Source of the DNA: a candidate division WWE3 bacterium GW2011_GWB1_41_6
GTDB lineage: Bacteria; Patescibacteriota; WWE3; UBA101185; UBA10185
Length of the DNA: 32,260 nucleotides
Direction: 5' to 3'
NCBI GenBank assembly: GCA_000997355.1
Contig: LCBS01000009.1
Location: 1 to 32,260, forward strand
Position numbers and translations under genes: made by a program. Under the pieces are notes generated by a model. It searched no databases. It saw only the letters and a list, made by a program, of their open reading frames with translations, and was not told the DNA's origin. Positions 8,000 to 17,580 of the stretch are shown here, one piece after another; position 1 is the stretch's first letter; each line of letters begins with the position of its first letter.

Positions 8000-8007
8000 C
8001 TTTGCCC

Positions 8008-10266
8008 ATGGATAAAACGTTCGAACATAAAACCGCTCAGGAAAAAGCACGCGAGATATGGGAAAAAGGTGGCTTTTTTAAAGCTCATGCAAACTCGGGC
8101 AAGGAGCCTTTTACAATACTACTTCCCCCTCCAAACGCAAGCGGAAAAATGCATACAGGAAACGTTCTGATGATCGCGTTAGAAGACCTTCTGATCAGGT
8201 GGAAAAGGATGCAGGGTTATGAGGCGTTGTGGGTTCCGGGAACCGACCACGCCGGATTTGAAACACAGACAACTTTTGAACGTGAGTTAAAAAAAGAAGG
8301 TAAGTCTAGGTTCGATTTTGACAGAAACACTTTATACTCTCAAATTGTAGATTTTGTTCAGCAGAATAAACACCAAATAGAAAATCAGATCAAGGAGATG
8401 GGCGCAAGTGTGGATTGGTCTAGGTATACATTTACTCTGGACGAACACGCAGTGAACGTAGTGCTTGATACATTCGAAAAAATGGTAAAAGATGGATTGA
8501 TCTACCGCTCCGACTATGTTGTAAACTATTCATTTAAGTGGGGAACCACTTTTAGTGACGCGGAGATTGTCTACAAAGAACAGAAGAGTCCTCTTTATTA
8601 TATTAGATATGGGCCGTTGACGGTTGCAACGGTAAGGCCAGAATCTAAACTAGGAGATACTGCGCTCGCTGTAAATCCTAATGACGATAGATATAAAGAG
8701 TATGTTGGTAAGGATATTGAATTTGAGGATGTTTTGGGGCCGAATAAACTTAAAGTTATCGCGGACCCATATGTTGATATAGAGTTTGGAACTGGTGTGT
8801 TAAAAGTGACTCCTGCGCACGATAAAAATGATTATGAGATAGGGCTGAGACATGGTCTGGAGATTAGGAACGTGGTAGGCATAAACGGAAGGATGACGGA
8901 AAATGCGGGAAAATATGCCGGGATGAAGGTTCTTGAAGCACGAAAAAAAGTGATTGAAGACTTGAACGGAATGGGTTTGATAGAGAAAGTGGATGAGGAT
9001 TATGAGAATTTAGTTCCGGTGGATTACAGAAGCGGAGATTATATCGAACAACTTGTAATGCCTAACTGGTTCGTAAAAGTGGAACCTTTGAGGAAACCTG
9101 CACTGGATGCAGTATTGGAGAAGAAAGTAAATATCTATCCTAAATGGAGAGAGATTACATATTTAAGGTGGATGGAAAATATGCGTGATTGGCCGATCTC
9201 ACGGCAGATTGTTTGGGGAATAAGAATTCCGGCTTGGTATAGCGTGGAGGAAAATCCTGATATAACAGTGACTTTTCTAAACGGAAAGGGTGCGATAACA
9301 AGCGGAAAAGTTGGGGAACTTCTGGGTTCGTATACGCTAAAAGAAATAGAGGATGGGCTGCAGTCACTGGTGGCACCAAAGAAAGCTGTTTATGTAATTG
9401 GCAAGGAAAAACCTGGAGATGGATTTTTGCCGGAGACAGACACGTTTGACACGTGGTTTTCCAGCGGGCAGTGGCCTTTGGTAACTTTAAAATATCCTGA
9501 CTCAGAGGATTTTAAGTATTTTTACCCGACTAGTGTTTTAGAAACCGGATGGGAGATTGTAACGCGGTGGGTTTCGAGGATGATAATGTTCGGAATATAT
9601 CTGACAGGACAACCGCCTTTTAAAGATGTTTATCTCCACGGACATATAAGGGCGATAGATGGTAGGAAGATGAGCAAGAGTCTTGGTAATGTTATTAACC
9701 CCGACGATTACATTGAGAAATATGGAGTCGACGCGTTAAGGATGGGATTGATCAACGGAACTGCTAACGGAAAAGATTTTAATTTCCCGCATGACAAAAT
9801 ACTAGGTTATAGGAATTTCGCAAACAAGATATGGAACATGGCGCGGTTCATGCTGATAATGACGGAAAGCTATGAGGAGGAAACGGGTGAAAAAGTGCCA
9901 TTTTTTGGAGATTTGGATCAGGAATTACTGCAGGCGGAGGATTTGGAAATAATGGAGAAACTGAACGGTTTGATCGGTGAGGTTGATAAGAATCTGGAAA
10001 AGTACCGTTTTGCCGATGCGGGCGATGCGATATATCACTTTATGTGGGATGAACTTGCCTCGGGCTATATCGAGAAGGTGAAGGGTAGGGAGGATAAAGT
10101 AGTAGCTTTGTGCGTTTTGCGTCATACGTACGTAACGTCTTTGAAATTGCTCCATCCTTTTATGCCTTTTGCGACCGAGCATATTTGGAGCCATCTTCCG
10201 GGATTGTCGAATGAGCCGCTGGCTATTAGCAAGTGGCCAGGAGACCAGGTTAAACCTAAAAAATAA
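8008..10266 (+). CDS. valS: Valine--tRNA ligase
   Basis: PPPNASGKMHTGNVL, GTDHAGFETQ, RPESKLGDTALAV editing region, DTWFSSGQWP, KMSKSLGN. Confidence 0.92.
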   Translation: MDKTFEHKTAQEKAREIWEKGGFFKAHANSGKEPFTILLPPPNASGKMHTGNVLMIALEDLLIRWKRMQGYEALWVPGTDHAGFETQTTFERELKKEGKSRFDFDRNTLYSQIVDFVQQNKHQIENQIKEMGASVDWSRYTFTLDEHAVNVVLDTFEKMVKDGLIYRSDYVVNYSFKWGTTFSDAEIVYKEQKSPLYYIRYGPLTVATVRPESKLGDTALAVNPNDDRYKEYVGKDIEFEDVLGPNKLKVIADPYVDIEFGTGVLKVTPAHDKNDYEIGLRHGLEIRNVVGINGRMTENAGKYAGMKVLEARKKVIEDLNGMGLIEKVDEDYENLVPVDYRSGDYIEQLVMPNWFVKVEPLRKPALDAVLEKKVNIYPKWREITYLRWMENMRDWPISRQIVWGIRIPAWYSVEENPDITVTFLNGKGAITSGKVGELLGSYTLKEIEDGLQSLVAPKKAVYVIGKEKPGDGFLPETDTFDTWFSSGQWPLVTLKYPDSEDFKYFYPTSVLETGWEIVTRWVSRMIMFGIYLTGQPPFKDVYLHGHIRAIDGRKMSKSLGNVINPDDYIEKYGVDALRMGLINGTANGKDFNFPHDKILGYRNFANKIWNMARFMLIMTESYEEETGEKVPFFGDLDQELLQAEDLEIMEKLNGLIGEVDKNLEKYRFADAGDAIYHFMWDELASGYIEKVKGREDKVVALCVLRHTYVTSLKLLHPFMPFATEHIWSHLPGLSNEPLAISKWPGDQVKPKK

Positions 10267-10303
10267 CGGCCCTCAAAACCTTTCGGTGTTAAGAGCCGTG
10301 TTT
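10266..10303 (+). terminator. Hairpin terminator after valS
   Basis: ACGGC...GCCGT with an inner CTCAAAACC/GGTGTTAAGAG stem. Confidence 0.5.
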
Positions 10304-10369
10304 GTCGTTTATATACCGTGACAGAGGTTGGTTAGAACGCGACGGGACAGACCAAAATCAGGTTTAACC

Positions 10370-11233
10370 TTATTCGAAAGGCAGCCACTGACCGTCCAAA
10401 GTTAATCCCCCCGCTTCCTTGAGTGTGTAATACAATCCATGCGAATATTTCCCCTTATAGTAATACACCGCACGGTCCCAATTGCCGCCGCCTTTGTCTG
10501 GGTTGTTGTACATCCCTAGCAGGATAGAAATACCCTGCCGCATGGCATAGTCATAATCTACCAGATCAGCCACATCGATGCTGTCGTGAACAACGGCATG
10601 CCCGCCTGTTCCGTTTCTCGGTCTGTAGATCTGAGGGACTCCCCATGCAGGACCTATCGGGTTTACTTTCAATGTACACTTACCCTCGGGAACACCCTCG
10701 GCTTTTACCATGTGTACGTAGCCCGATTCGGATGCCATCAAAGCCCCCATTACCGGCTTCGGAATGCCATACTCCTGCGCAAGTTTCATCGAGATTTTGA
10801 ACGCTTCCACAGGACTTGGCCCGCAGTCTCCGATCACCAACAAACCTTTGTCGACTTTTCCGACTTGCTTGGTGGACGGCGAGGTGTCGATGATCACCTG
10901 CTTGTCCTCGATCTTGACGAACACGCCGGGAACTCGCACCGCCATGTAACCGGGATCTACGATCCCCAAAGCAATAGTAGGTTCAACAACCGGAGTCGGT
11001 TCCACGGTTAAAGTTGGTTCAACAGCTAGCGTCGGTGTTGGCACTGGCACCTCTACGATAACCCCGACCGGTTCAGTTGGATCAAGTACTTCTTCCTCAG
11101 AACCACTCCATTCGTCTAAAATGGCGTTGGCCGATTCTGCCAAAGCTTCCTTTGGTCCAGCGAGCTCGTTCAGAAACACTATCCCAAAACCAAGCACCAG
11201 GCCGATTAAGAGGTAGATGAACAGTTTTTTCAT
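10370..11233 (-). CDS. Membrane-anchored SLT/lysozyme-like protein
   Basis: N-terminal TM, P/E/V/T-rich linker, GIVDPG motif, MGALMASESGY, GPAWGVPQI, WDRAVYYYKG; AGGAGG SD. Confidence 0.7.
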   Translation of the reverse strand: MKKLFIYLLIGLVLGFGIVFLNELAGPKEALAESANAILDEWSGSEEEVLDPTEPVGVIVEVPVPTPTLAVEPTLTVEPTPVVEPTIALGIVDPGYMAVRVPGVFVKIEDKQVIIDTSPSTKQVGKVDKGLLVIGDCGPSPVEAFKISMKLAQEYGIPKPVMGALMASESGYVHMVKAEGVPEGKCTLKVNPIGPAWGVPQIYRPRNGTGGHAVVHDSIDVADLVDYDYAMRQGISILLGMYNNPDKGGGNWDRAVYYYKGKYSHGLYYTLKEAGGLTLDGQWLPFE

Positions 11234-11235
11234 AC

Positions 11236-12144
11236 TTACCTCCTGTACCTATCCGTGATGTTGAGTGCTTCATCGGCGGGATCGAGCCAGTAACATGACC
11301 CATCCGGCTTGCATTCGATGAGGAAGTAGTGTGCGTGTGACCCGTCGACATTATTCCCGGTCGCGCCGATCACTCCCCACTGTTCACCGGATTTGAACGT
11401 TTTGCCTAGCGAAACCAGATCGTAGGTCTTCGGATCCATATGCCCCGAACCGGCACGTAATTCCGCACCATCCGGATAGCGACAAGCTCCTACAACCGTG
11501 ATTCCGTCTGACCAAAGGTTGGAGTATACTTCTTGCTTAATTTGCTCGTTAGGGTACGGCCATTCCAAGATCGAAACAATCGCCATATCGCTTGGAAATC
11601 CCAAACGAAGATCCTGAGCGCCACTCTCCGTATAACACTTGGAATCTAACGCCCGGTGGCTGTTGATGTTAAACTTGTAACCTAGTCCAGTTTTAGAAAA
11701 CCTCGACCCGGGCACGCACGGAGGTTCAAGCGGAGTACAAACCGGAAGCTTTACATCCTTTGGAGCGGTACTTAAAGCTCCGCCGCTGTATAACATTCCC
11801 GTCGCACCTTTCGGCATAGCAGCACCGGCAACGATATTGTAGATATCATCGACAGACATCAGTTCAGCTCTCGCCTTTACAAGCATAGCCCCGGGATCTA
11901 CGATCCCGAGAAGCGCTTCAACTATTGGCGTCGGTTCCGCTTCTGAGTTTGATACCAACGGTAAGAGCACTAGCTCATTTTGCACCGTTCTGTTAGTAGC
12001 AACAGACTCGGTAGAGTTTGGGGTTTCCGACACCCCAGCCAGCGAGTTAAAAGCATCCGGATCTCCATCGGGGAGAAACCAAAAGCCTCCGACAAACACT
12101 GCGATAGCTGCAAAAAGAAGTAAGGGTTTAACCATTCTTCCCAT
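11236..12144 (-). CDS. Membrane-anchored M23 (LytM)-like peptidase
   Basis: SHRALDSK (HxxxD), GHMD, VSLGKTFKSGEQWGVIGATGN, SHAHYFL (HxH); GIVDPG motif; ATG 12144 with GGAGACGAG SD. Confidence 0.7.
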   Translation of the reverse strand: MGRMVKPLLLFAAIAVFVGGFWFLPDGDPDAFNSLAGVSETPNSTESVATNRTVQNELVLLPLVSNSEAEPTPIVEALLGIVDPGAMLVKARAELMSVDDIYNIVAGAAMPKGATGMLYSGGALSTAPKDVKLPVCTPLEPPCVPGSRFSKTGLGYKFNINSHRALDSKCYTESGAQDLRLGFPSDMAIVSILEWPYPNEQIKQEVYSNLWSDGITVVGACRYPDGAELRAGSGHMDPKTYDLVSLGKTFKSGEQWGVIGATGNNVDGSHAHYFLIECKPDGSCYWLDPADEALNITDRYRR

Positions 12145-12276
12145 TTTTCTCGTCTCCAATCTATCTTATTAAGGTTTAAAAGTGCTGATCAATAGCAAGA
12201 TCAGTTATTAGTTTATTCGCAGAGTTTTACCTCTGTTCTGACATTCGAATTAAAAACTCAAATACCAAAACTGAAG

Positions 12277-12322
12277 TAAAAAGAGAGCTTTGCCTGCCCG
12301 TAATAAAAAGACAGGCAAAGCT
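12277..12322 (-). terminator. Rho-independent terminator
   Basis: 11-bp stem AGCTTTGCCTG/CAGGCAAAGCT followed on the minus strand by CTCTTTTT. Confidence 0.8.
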
Positions 12323-12361
12323 TCGAAAACAACCTTCACGATATACGCACGCAGGGACGGA

Positions 12362-13750
12362 TCAGTCGATCAGTTCGTACATCCACTGCATGATATAACC
12401 CATATCTCTGATATCCCCCTTGAATGTTCCCTTGGCATACCATTCCGGCGTGAAAGCTATGAACCACGGACGCCCGTCGTCACTTCCCGACCAGTCACCT
12501 GGAGATACAGGGAATGCATCCTCACCGTTTGCGTATTTCCTAAAGCTGTCTGTTCTTGGGTCAACCTCACATACTTTCCCGTAGTAGACCGGACAGACGC
12601 CAAAACGGCAGGACGTAGAAGGAACATCGGCCAAGACGCAGTAAAGCTGCGATACAGGCTCTCCCCCATTAAACACCTTTCTCATGGCCATCCAATTCCA
12701 AAGGACCGGATCAGGGCCCAACCCCATCAACCAGTTCGTCCTGTTGATGTCAGCTGGAACGGGTGGGGGAGCAAACTCCTGAACTTTCGCCAGATTAAGA
12801 TCGACCGGGGGATTTCCTGTATTGCCTGGAATGACCGGTTCTGGCTGCGGCTGCGGAACAGCGTTAGGGTCAGATAAAACATTCGGATCCGCATCAACCA
12901 ACGGGTCCGGCTGCGGATTAACGTCCGGGTTAGCAGCCAATTCCAATTCAGCTTGTTCCCTGGCCGCTGCCTCTCTCGCTGCCTGCTCCTGTGCCTCTTT
13001 CTCCCGCGCCAACTCGTTCCACTTGATGACGGAAGTAACTGATTTATCAAGCAAGTCCTGTGCCAGATCTTCCCGTCCGAGAGCCAGCAGTCCGTTGTAG
13101 ACACTGCCTACCGCATAAACGCTATCCTCTGTAACCGGAGGCCATACTTGAGGCAGGACCACCGAGTACATATCATTGATTAGCTGATCCCGAACTTCTG
13201 CACCTGCAGGATTCTCGTTCAGCCACGACGCAGCGTAGCTCAATTTTTCCCAGTCACCAAGTGCCATGGACATTTTAAACAAAACACCATAATCCTCGGC
13301 TTCGGTCGGAGATCCTTCAACCGGAGGGATTACTCCCGGTGGGATCCATGGCTTGATCGGTCCCTGGATCTCCATCTGAACAAACTCAGGAGAAACCTCC
13401 ACCCGCATCGTTCCTGCCCGGACAAGTCCCAAATTCACAGGGCCTGCAGGTTGCTGTTGAGGCATGGCCTGCAGATCAGGTAGGATCTCTTCCGGTTGGA
13501 TAACCAACGGAGGCTCTTCCACCAGCGGCTGAATGGCAGGTTCTTGCGGGAGCAACTGAGTCGCTGACCAGGCGTTACTATCGCTGATAACGTAGTAACC
13601 GGCCACCGCAACCACCGTGGACATAAACAACATTCCAAGATAGTATAGAGAGCGCGGTACTGTCCGCTTCCTCTTACCATACTTCCTTTTTTCACCGATA
13701 CGTGTCTCAACCTTTACAGGCCGAGGCTCCGGTTTCCTAGAGTAGTTCAT
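12362..13750 (-). CDS. Single-TM protein with P/Q-rich ectodomain
   Basis: Basic N-terminus + TM (YYLGMLFMSTVVAVAGYYV); GLVRAGTMRVEV motif; AAAGGAG SD before ATG 13750. Confidence 0.75.
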   Translation of the reverse strand: MNYSRKPEPRPVKVETRIGEKRKYGKRKRTVPRSLYYLGMLFMSTVVAVAGYYVISDSNAWSATQLLPQEPAIQPLVEEPPLVIQPEEILPDLQAMPQQQPAGPVNLGLVRAGTMRVEVSPEFVQMEIQGPIKPWIPPGVIPPVEGSPTEAEDYGVLFKMSMALGDWEKLSYAASWLNENPAGAEVRDQLINDMYSVVLPQVWPPVTEDSVYAVGSVYNGLLALGREDLAQDLLDKSVTSVIKWNELAREKEAQEQAAREAAAREQAELELAANPDVNPQPDPLVDADPNVLSDPNAVPQPQPEPVIPGNTGNPPVDLNLAKVQEFAPPPVPADINRTNWLMGLGPDPVLWNWMAMRKVFNGGEPVSQLYCVLADVPSTSCRFGVCPVYYGKVCEVDPRTDSFRKYANGEDAFPVSPGDWSGSDDGRPWFIAFTPEWYAKGTFKGDIRDMGYIMQWMYELID

Positions 13751-13773
13751 AAACAACTCCTTTACTTGCTACT

Positions 13774-13819
13774 TAAAAAAACCGCCTCGGGATGCAAAAA
13801 CTTGCGCACACCGAGGCGG
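13774..13819 (-). terminator. Rho-independent terminator
   Basis: CCGCCTCGG/CCGAGGCGG, T6 on the minus strand. Confidence 0.85.
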
Positions 13820-13849
13820 GTCTGTTGTTGTGATCTTGCCTAGAGCTTG

Positions 13850-16249
13850 TTAGTCGCCGGCCTCTACGAAAGCATAGGTGGCGCCGCCACTTTCGACCAT
13901 GATGTCCAGATCGGGGCTTGGAACACCCGGGATCATACGACACTCGGACGGAGTACTCTGGGAAACATATAATCCGTTCCCTTTGCTCAGCCACACAGCT
14001 CCACCGTAGCTATGCAATGCCGCTCTAACATTCTGGTAGGCTTCGAAGTCGCTCCAGCGAAGTTCCGAGCAGTTGGCTGTCGGATCATCCTGCCCTACCG
14101 GCGTCCCCAACCCTTTGACGGGTGAGAGATAACCACCAAGGTAAGTCTCAAACTTCGAACCAACCAGGATCATCTGCGGCGGATACGAGGGTGTATACTG
14201 GATGGCAAATCCACCACGTTCGCATTGGGCTTTGGTAGCCAGGTTTCCCCAGATACCGGACCAGTCGACCTTCACCATCTCACGGAAATTTCCTTGGTAG
14301 TCATACGTTTTAGTGAGAATGGTGGAACCACCCACAGGCTGACCTGAACCATCACACGGACCTTCAGCGATAGCCATGGTATAGCCTTTACCGCTTAAAT
14401 AACCAGGCAGGCTCGATGCCGTATGTGACTCAGGCTCCAACTGTGTGTTGGTACCACCGGTCGGCGCACCGCTACCACCCGCGTTGTCTGCCTGAGCAGG
14501 CGGTTCGGTCATTTCCCCATACCCAACGAGGGCGAACGAGTTGTCTTCCGAACGATAAGCGTGCCAACCGAGCGTCGAGATGTCAGGCTTCTGGAGTTTA
14601 ACGTCCAGACAACCTTCCTGCAAATCACCCAAACTATGGTCGCTGAGGTCAACATGAATGTCGACGTCGGGAGCGTTAATCGGACGAAAAATCATGTCCG
14701 ATGTGTTCGCCGAACCTTCACACCACTTCTTCTTGATCGTGAGGATCCCGTAGACATTTACAGCATCCTGCGGCTCCATCCACGTCAAGTCTTCAGCAGG
14801 TGCTTCCGGTTCCGGAGTGGGTTCCTGTTCATCGGCAACAGCATTCTCCTCAGCCTCGGCTATCAACTTGTCCAGTTGCGACTCATAGTTAGCCGCGGGA
14901 GCAGGAACTGCAGTTGCTTTTACTTCGATGGTCTTGGGAGCAAGCTCCTTCAATGTCGCGACGATCCGCACTTCGGGAATAACAGGAATCATGGAATCCT
15001 GCCCGTAGTACGTAACGTTGGTCACATTGAGCTTGGCAGCGGCTTCGTTCAAAGCGTCTTCCCGTTTCTGCGCCTCATCCCAGTTAGGAGGTGTGTTATC
15101 GTCAGGCCAGACTAAAGCGCGAACTAACTCGCACTCAGCAAGACCAACCTTATACAAACCGGCCGAGATCTGAGTCATGGGTTGAGTAACGAGAGGGTCG
15201 GTAATGTACTTCAAAAGCCGTTCATCGAACGACCCCAAAACCAGTTCCTTCTCACCACCCTCACCAATAACCCAAACACCCTCGGTATACCAGTCAGACA
15301 AGTAACCGCACCCTTTTTCTAGACCCAGCATATCCTCGCCACCACCGGTCAGAAAATCGTCAACTTTATAGACGTTCTTCCCACTGATCTGGAGTAAAGC
15401 AAGGTCTTCGTTCAGTCGAGCGACGTTCTGCGACCAATCTTGACCGATCGCGACGAGCTCGCTTAAACCAAGGTTTTCCGGGTCAAGCGTTACCGGCGTG
15501 TTTTGACGCGGCTCAGCCTGATACTCGTTAACCTCCGAAACAGGGAACGGGGTTGTTGTTGCAGCACTTTCAGCTTCAGATAAAAGACGCTCGAGAGCAT
15601 CATCATCTGACACCGGAGCATTCTCTGCACCTTGTCTACCGGAACCTCCGCCAAACAAAGTCAGACGGGTAAGCGGATTGTTACTGACAAGCCCGGGTGA
15701 TTCCATCACATACCATCCAGCAAGGCCTAAAGTCCCGCCTGCTGCAAGGATGAGCAGAACAAGCAAGGCCACTGGGATACGCTTGGCGCGAATCCATCCA
15801 CGGCCAAACCACAACATTAAACCACCAACCAAAAGCACCGATGCAATGATGGTAACAAACACCCCCATATTCATCGCAGTATTAAGCCCGAGCAGAACAG
15901 CAACAGCGATCGTAGCCTTGACACCGATAATGAACCACTTCTCCATCTCACTCTTACGTGACATAGGTTCACTGATGTCCACACCGGACTGTGCTGCCCA
16001 GGATTCCAAAGGCATCGGCTTTCGGGATTTATCGGTGTGGTGAGCCTCGCGCGAAGCTTTGCCGGACACATAACGATAGCCTGCAATAAACAGCAACGCT
16101 AATGCTATAGCCCCGGACCACTTCCACACACCTAAGCCATACATGTAAAACATGACGGCCGTTGCAGTAGCCCACACTAAGATATAAGGTGCGATCCGCA
16201 AGAATTTTCCGCGAACCACGGGACGACCAGATACAGTTGTACTAGCCAT
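13850..16249 (-). CDS. Large multi-TM protein with ~550-aa ectodomain
   Basis: 799-aa ORF; N-terminal TM cluster; AGAAGGAG SD. Confidence 0.8.
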   Translation of the reverse strand: MASTTVSGRPVVRGKFLRIAPYILVWATATAVMFYMYGLGVWKWSGAIALALLFIAGYRYVSGKASREAHHTDKSRKPMPLESWAAQSGVDISEPMSRKSEMEKWFIIGVKATIAVAVLLGLNTAMNMGVFVTIIASVLLVGGLMLWFGRGWIRAKRIPVALLVLLILAAGGTLGLAGWYVMESPGLVSNNPLTRLTLFGGGSGRQGAENAPVSDDDALERLLSEAESAATTTPFPVSEVNEYQAEPRQNTPVTLDPENLGLSELVAIGQDWSQNVARLNEDLALLQISGKNVYKVDDFLTGGGEDMLGLEKGCGYLSDWYTEGVWVIGEGGEKELVLGSFDERLLKYITDPLVTQPMTQISAGLYKVGLAECELVRALVWPDDNTPPNWDEAQKREDALNEAAAKLNVTNVTYYGQDSMIPVIPEVRIVATLKELAPKTIEVKATAVPAPAANYESQLDKLIAEAEENAVADEQEPTPEPEAPAEDLTWMEPQDAVNVYGILTIKKKWCEGSANTSDMIFRPINAPDVDIHVDLSDHSLGDLQEGCLDVKLQKPDISTLGWHAYRSEDNSFALVGYGEMTEPPAQADNAGGSGAPTGGTNTQLEPESHTASSLPGYLSGKGYTMAIAEGPCDGSGQPVGGSTILTKTYDYQGNFREMVKVDWSGIWGNLATKAQCERGGFAIQYTPSYPPQMILVGSKFETYLGGYLSPVKGLGTPVGQDDPTANCSELRWSDFEAYQNVRAALHSYGGAVWLSKGNGLYVSQSTPSECRMIPGVPSPDLDIMVESGGATYAFVEAGD

Positions 16250-16356
16250 TGTTCACTCCTTCTGTATTGGATTTTTAGCGATAAGTTACAATCGCATGAT
16301 TAAAAAATTTGCTTCCCCTCTTTTAAAATCACAAGTTTAAACACAGCTTGCGATCT

Positions 16357-16396
16357 TAAAAAAGAGCCGGGTAAAGTTGAGTAAACTCAACCCGGC
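16357..16396 (-). terminator. Rho-independent terminator
   Basis: GCCGG/CCGGC plus GTTGAG/CTCAAC, T6 on the minus strand. Confidence 0.75.
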
Positions 16397-16430
16397 GTTG
16401 TTTATCACATCACACTAACTTAACCGAAAA

Positions 16431-16871
16431 CTAGGGTCCAAACGGGAACTGTATCCAGAACAATCCGAGAAAGGCAAACCAACTGTACCAAAAAGCAACG
16501 ACAGTGGTTACATTTGCCCTCTGGAAGTTCTCAATCAGGTTGCGTGGCAGTCTACGGTAAGAACCAGCCATGAACACCAACACGATCGCCATAAAGAACA
16601 ACCAGCGTCCCCAAGGCATTGGCGCTCCTGGTATAACCGGATACGCAAAGTCGAGGAACGGCATGAACGGTCGGTTCGACTGCTGCTCAAACGCCAGAAA
16701 GAACCGCCAGAATGTGAAGAAAGCCGGCAAAAACAACCCAAACATTTTCAACACTCCGGGGTTGTACAGCAGGACACGATCTATCCCCAAGTCGAAACCG
16801 GTAAATGGTGACGGTGGTTGACCTCCACGTTGACGTGCTTCCCTTCTCGCGCGTGCATTACTTTGTGTCAT
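16431..16871 (-). CDS. Small multi-TM protein
   Basis: ORF with three hydrophobic helices; follows the SPFH-like ORF by 8 nt. Confidence 0.75.
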   Translation of the reverse strand: MTQSNARARREARQRGGQPPSPFTGFDLGIDRVLLYNPGVLKMFGLFLPAFFTFWRFFLAFEQQSNRPFMPFLDFAYPVIPGAPMPWGRWLFFMAIVLVFMAGSYRRLPRNLIENFQRANVTTVVAFWYSWFAFLGLFWIQFPFGP

Positions 16872-16879
16872 AGCTCACC

Positions 16880-17488
16880 TCACTCACTTAGATCCGCAAT
16901 CTGAACGGTTGGTGTAATTTGAACACCGGAACCTTGCCGGAGAACCATCAACGCCTGTGCTAAAGAAATCCTTGCTATGGCATCAGCAGCCCTGTTCGGG
17001 GATACATCTGCAGCCACCAAAGCCCGGATTTGTTCGGCAATCGCGTGACCTTCACCTCTTCGCTCTAACACCCCACTGGGATCCTTAATTGAGGTGATCC
17101 TGATTTCTTCAGCCCAAAACCCGGTAATCGCAAGCAGCTTGCTACCCGCCCTGGTAATTAAAGCTGTTAGAAACGCTTCGTCGTCCAGCAAAGTATGAAC
17201 GTTATCCATCAGCGTTCTGGAAACCCACCGGGCAACAACTGCACGGATCGTTTCATCTACAACATCGTTGAGTCTCTGGTTATTGAGAACCCATCTTCCG
17301 TCCTCTTTAATCATATAGTTGTTGCGCTTAAACCTCGCTCCCATTATAGGTATCTTGGACAGAGTTACACCTACTCCAACATGGGCTGCGATCTGGTTTC
17401 TTGTCATTGCTTCAACTATTACGGTAAGGTTGGCAACCTCCTGCTCCCATCCCAGAAATCTGACGGCGAGTAACGCAAAAGGCGCCAT
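16880..17488 (-). CDS. SPFH/Band-7-like domain (C-terminal part; true start probably upstream via frameshift)
   Basis: GVGVTLSKIP..., WAEEIRITSIKDP..., AADAIARISLAQAL; no SD before ATG 17488; frame open upstream to ~17630 without a start codon. Confidence 0.5.
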   Translation of the reverse strand: MAPFALLAVRFLGWEQEVANLTVIVEAMTRNQIAAHVGVGVTLSKIPIMGARFKRNNYMIKEDGRWVLNNQRLNDVVDETIRAVVARWVSRTLMDNVHTLLDDEAFLTALITRAGSKLLAITGFWAEEIRITSIKDPSGVLERRGEGHAIAEQIRALVAADVSPNRAADAIARISLAQALMVLRQGSGVQITPTVQIADLSE

Positions 17489-17580
17489 TGCAATAAGCAG
17501 TAAGAACCACCCGTATGCCGCGACCGGTATGATCGTGTGGATACTGAAAGGCTCCCTTACTTCGGATCCTACACCACCAA

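Noticed and set aside
7695-8015. 106-aa plus-strand ORF before valS as an intact gene
   Set aside because: No SD, odd composition in its first half, and competing frames look equally coding-like; treated as a possible decayed region instead.
10586-11011. 141-aa plus-strand ORF
   Set aside because: Antisense to the SLT-like gene; composition typical of reverse-frame shadow.
12290-12877. 195-aa plus-strand ORF
   Set aside because: Starts inside a minus-strand terminator and is antisense to the well-supported 464-aa ORF.
14561-15115. 184-aa plus-strand ORF
   Set aside because: Antisense shadow of the 799-aa minus-strand ORF; no SD or domain signal.
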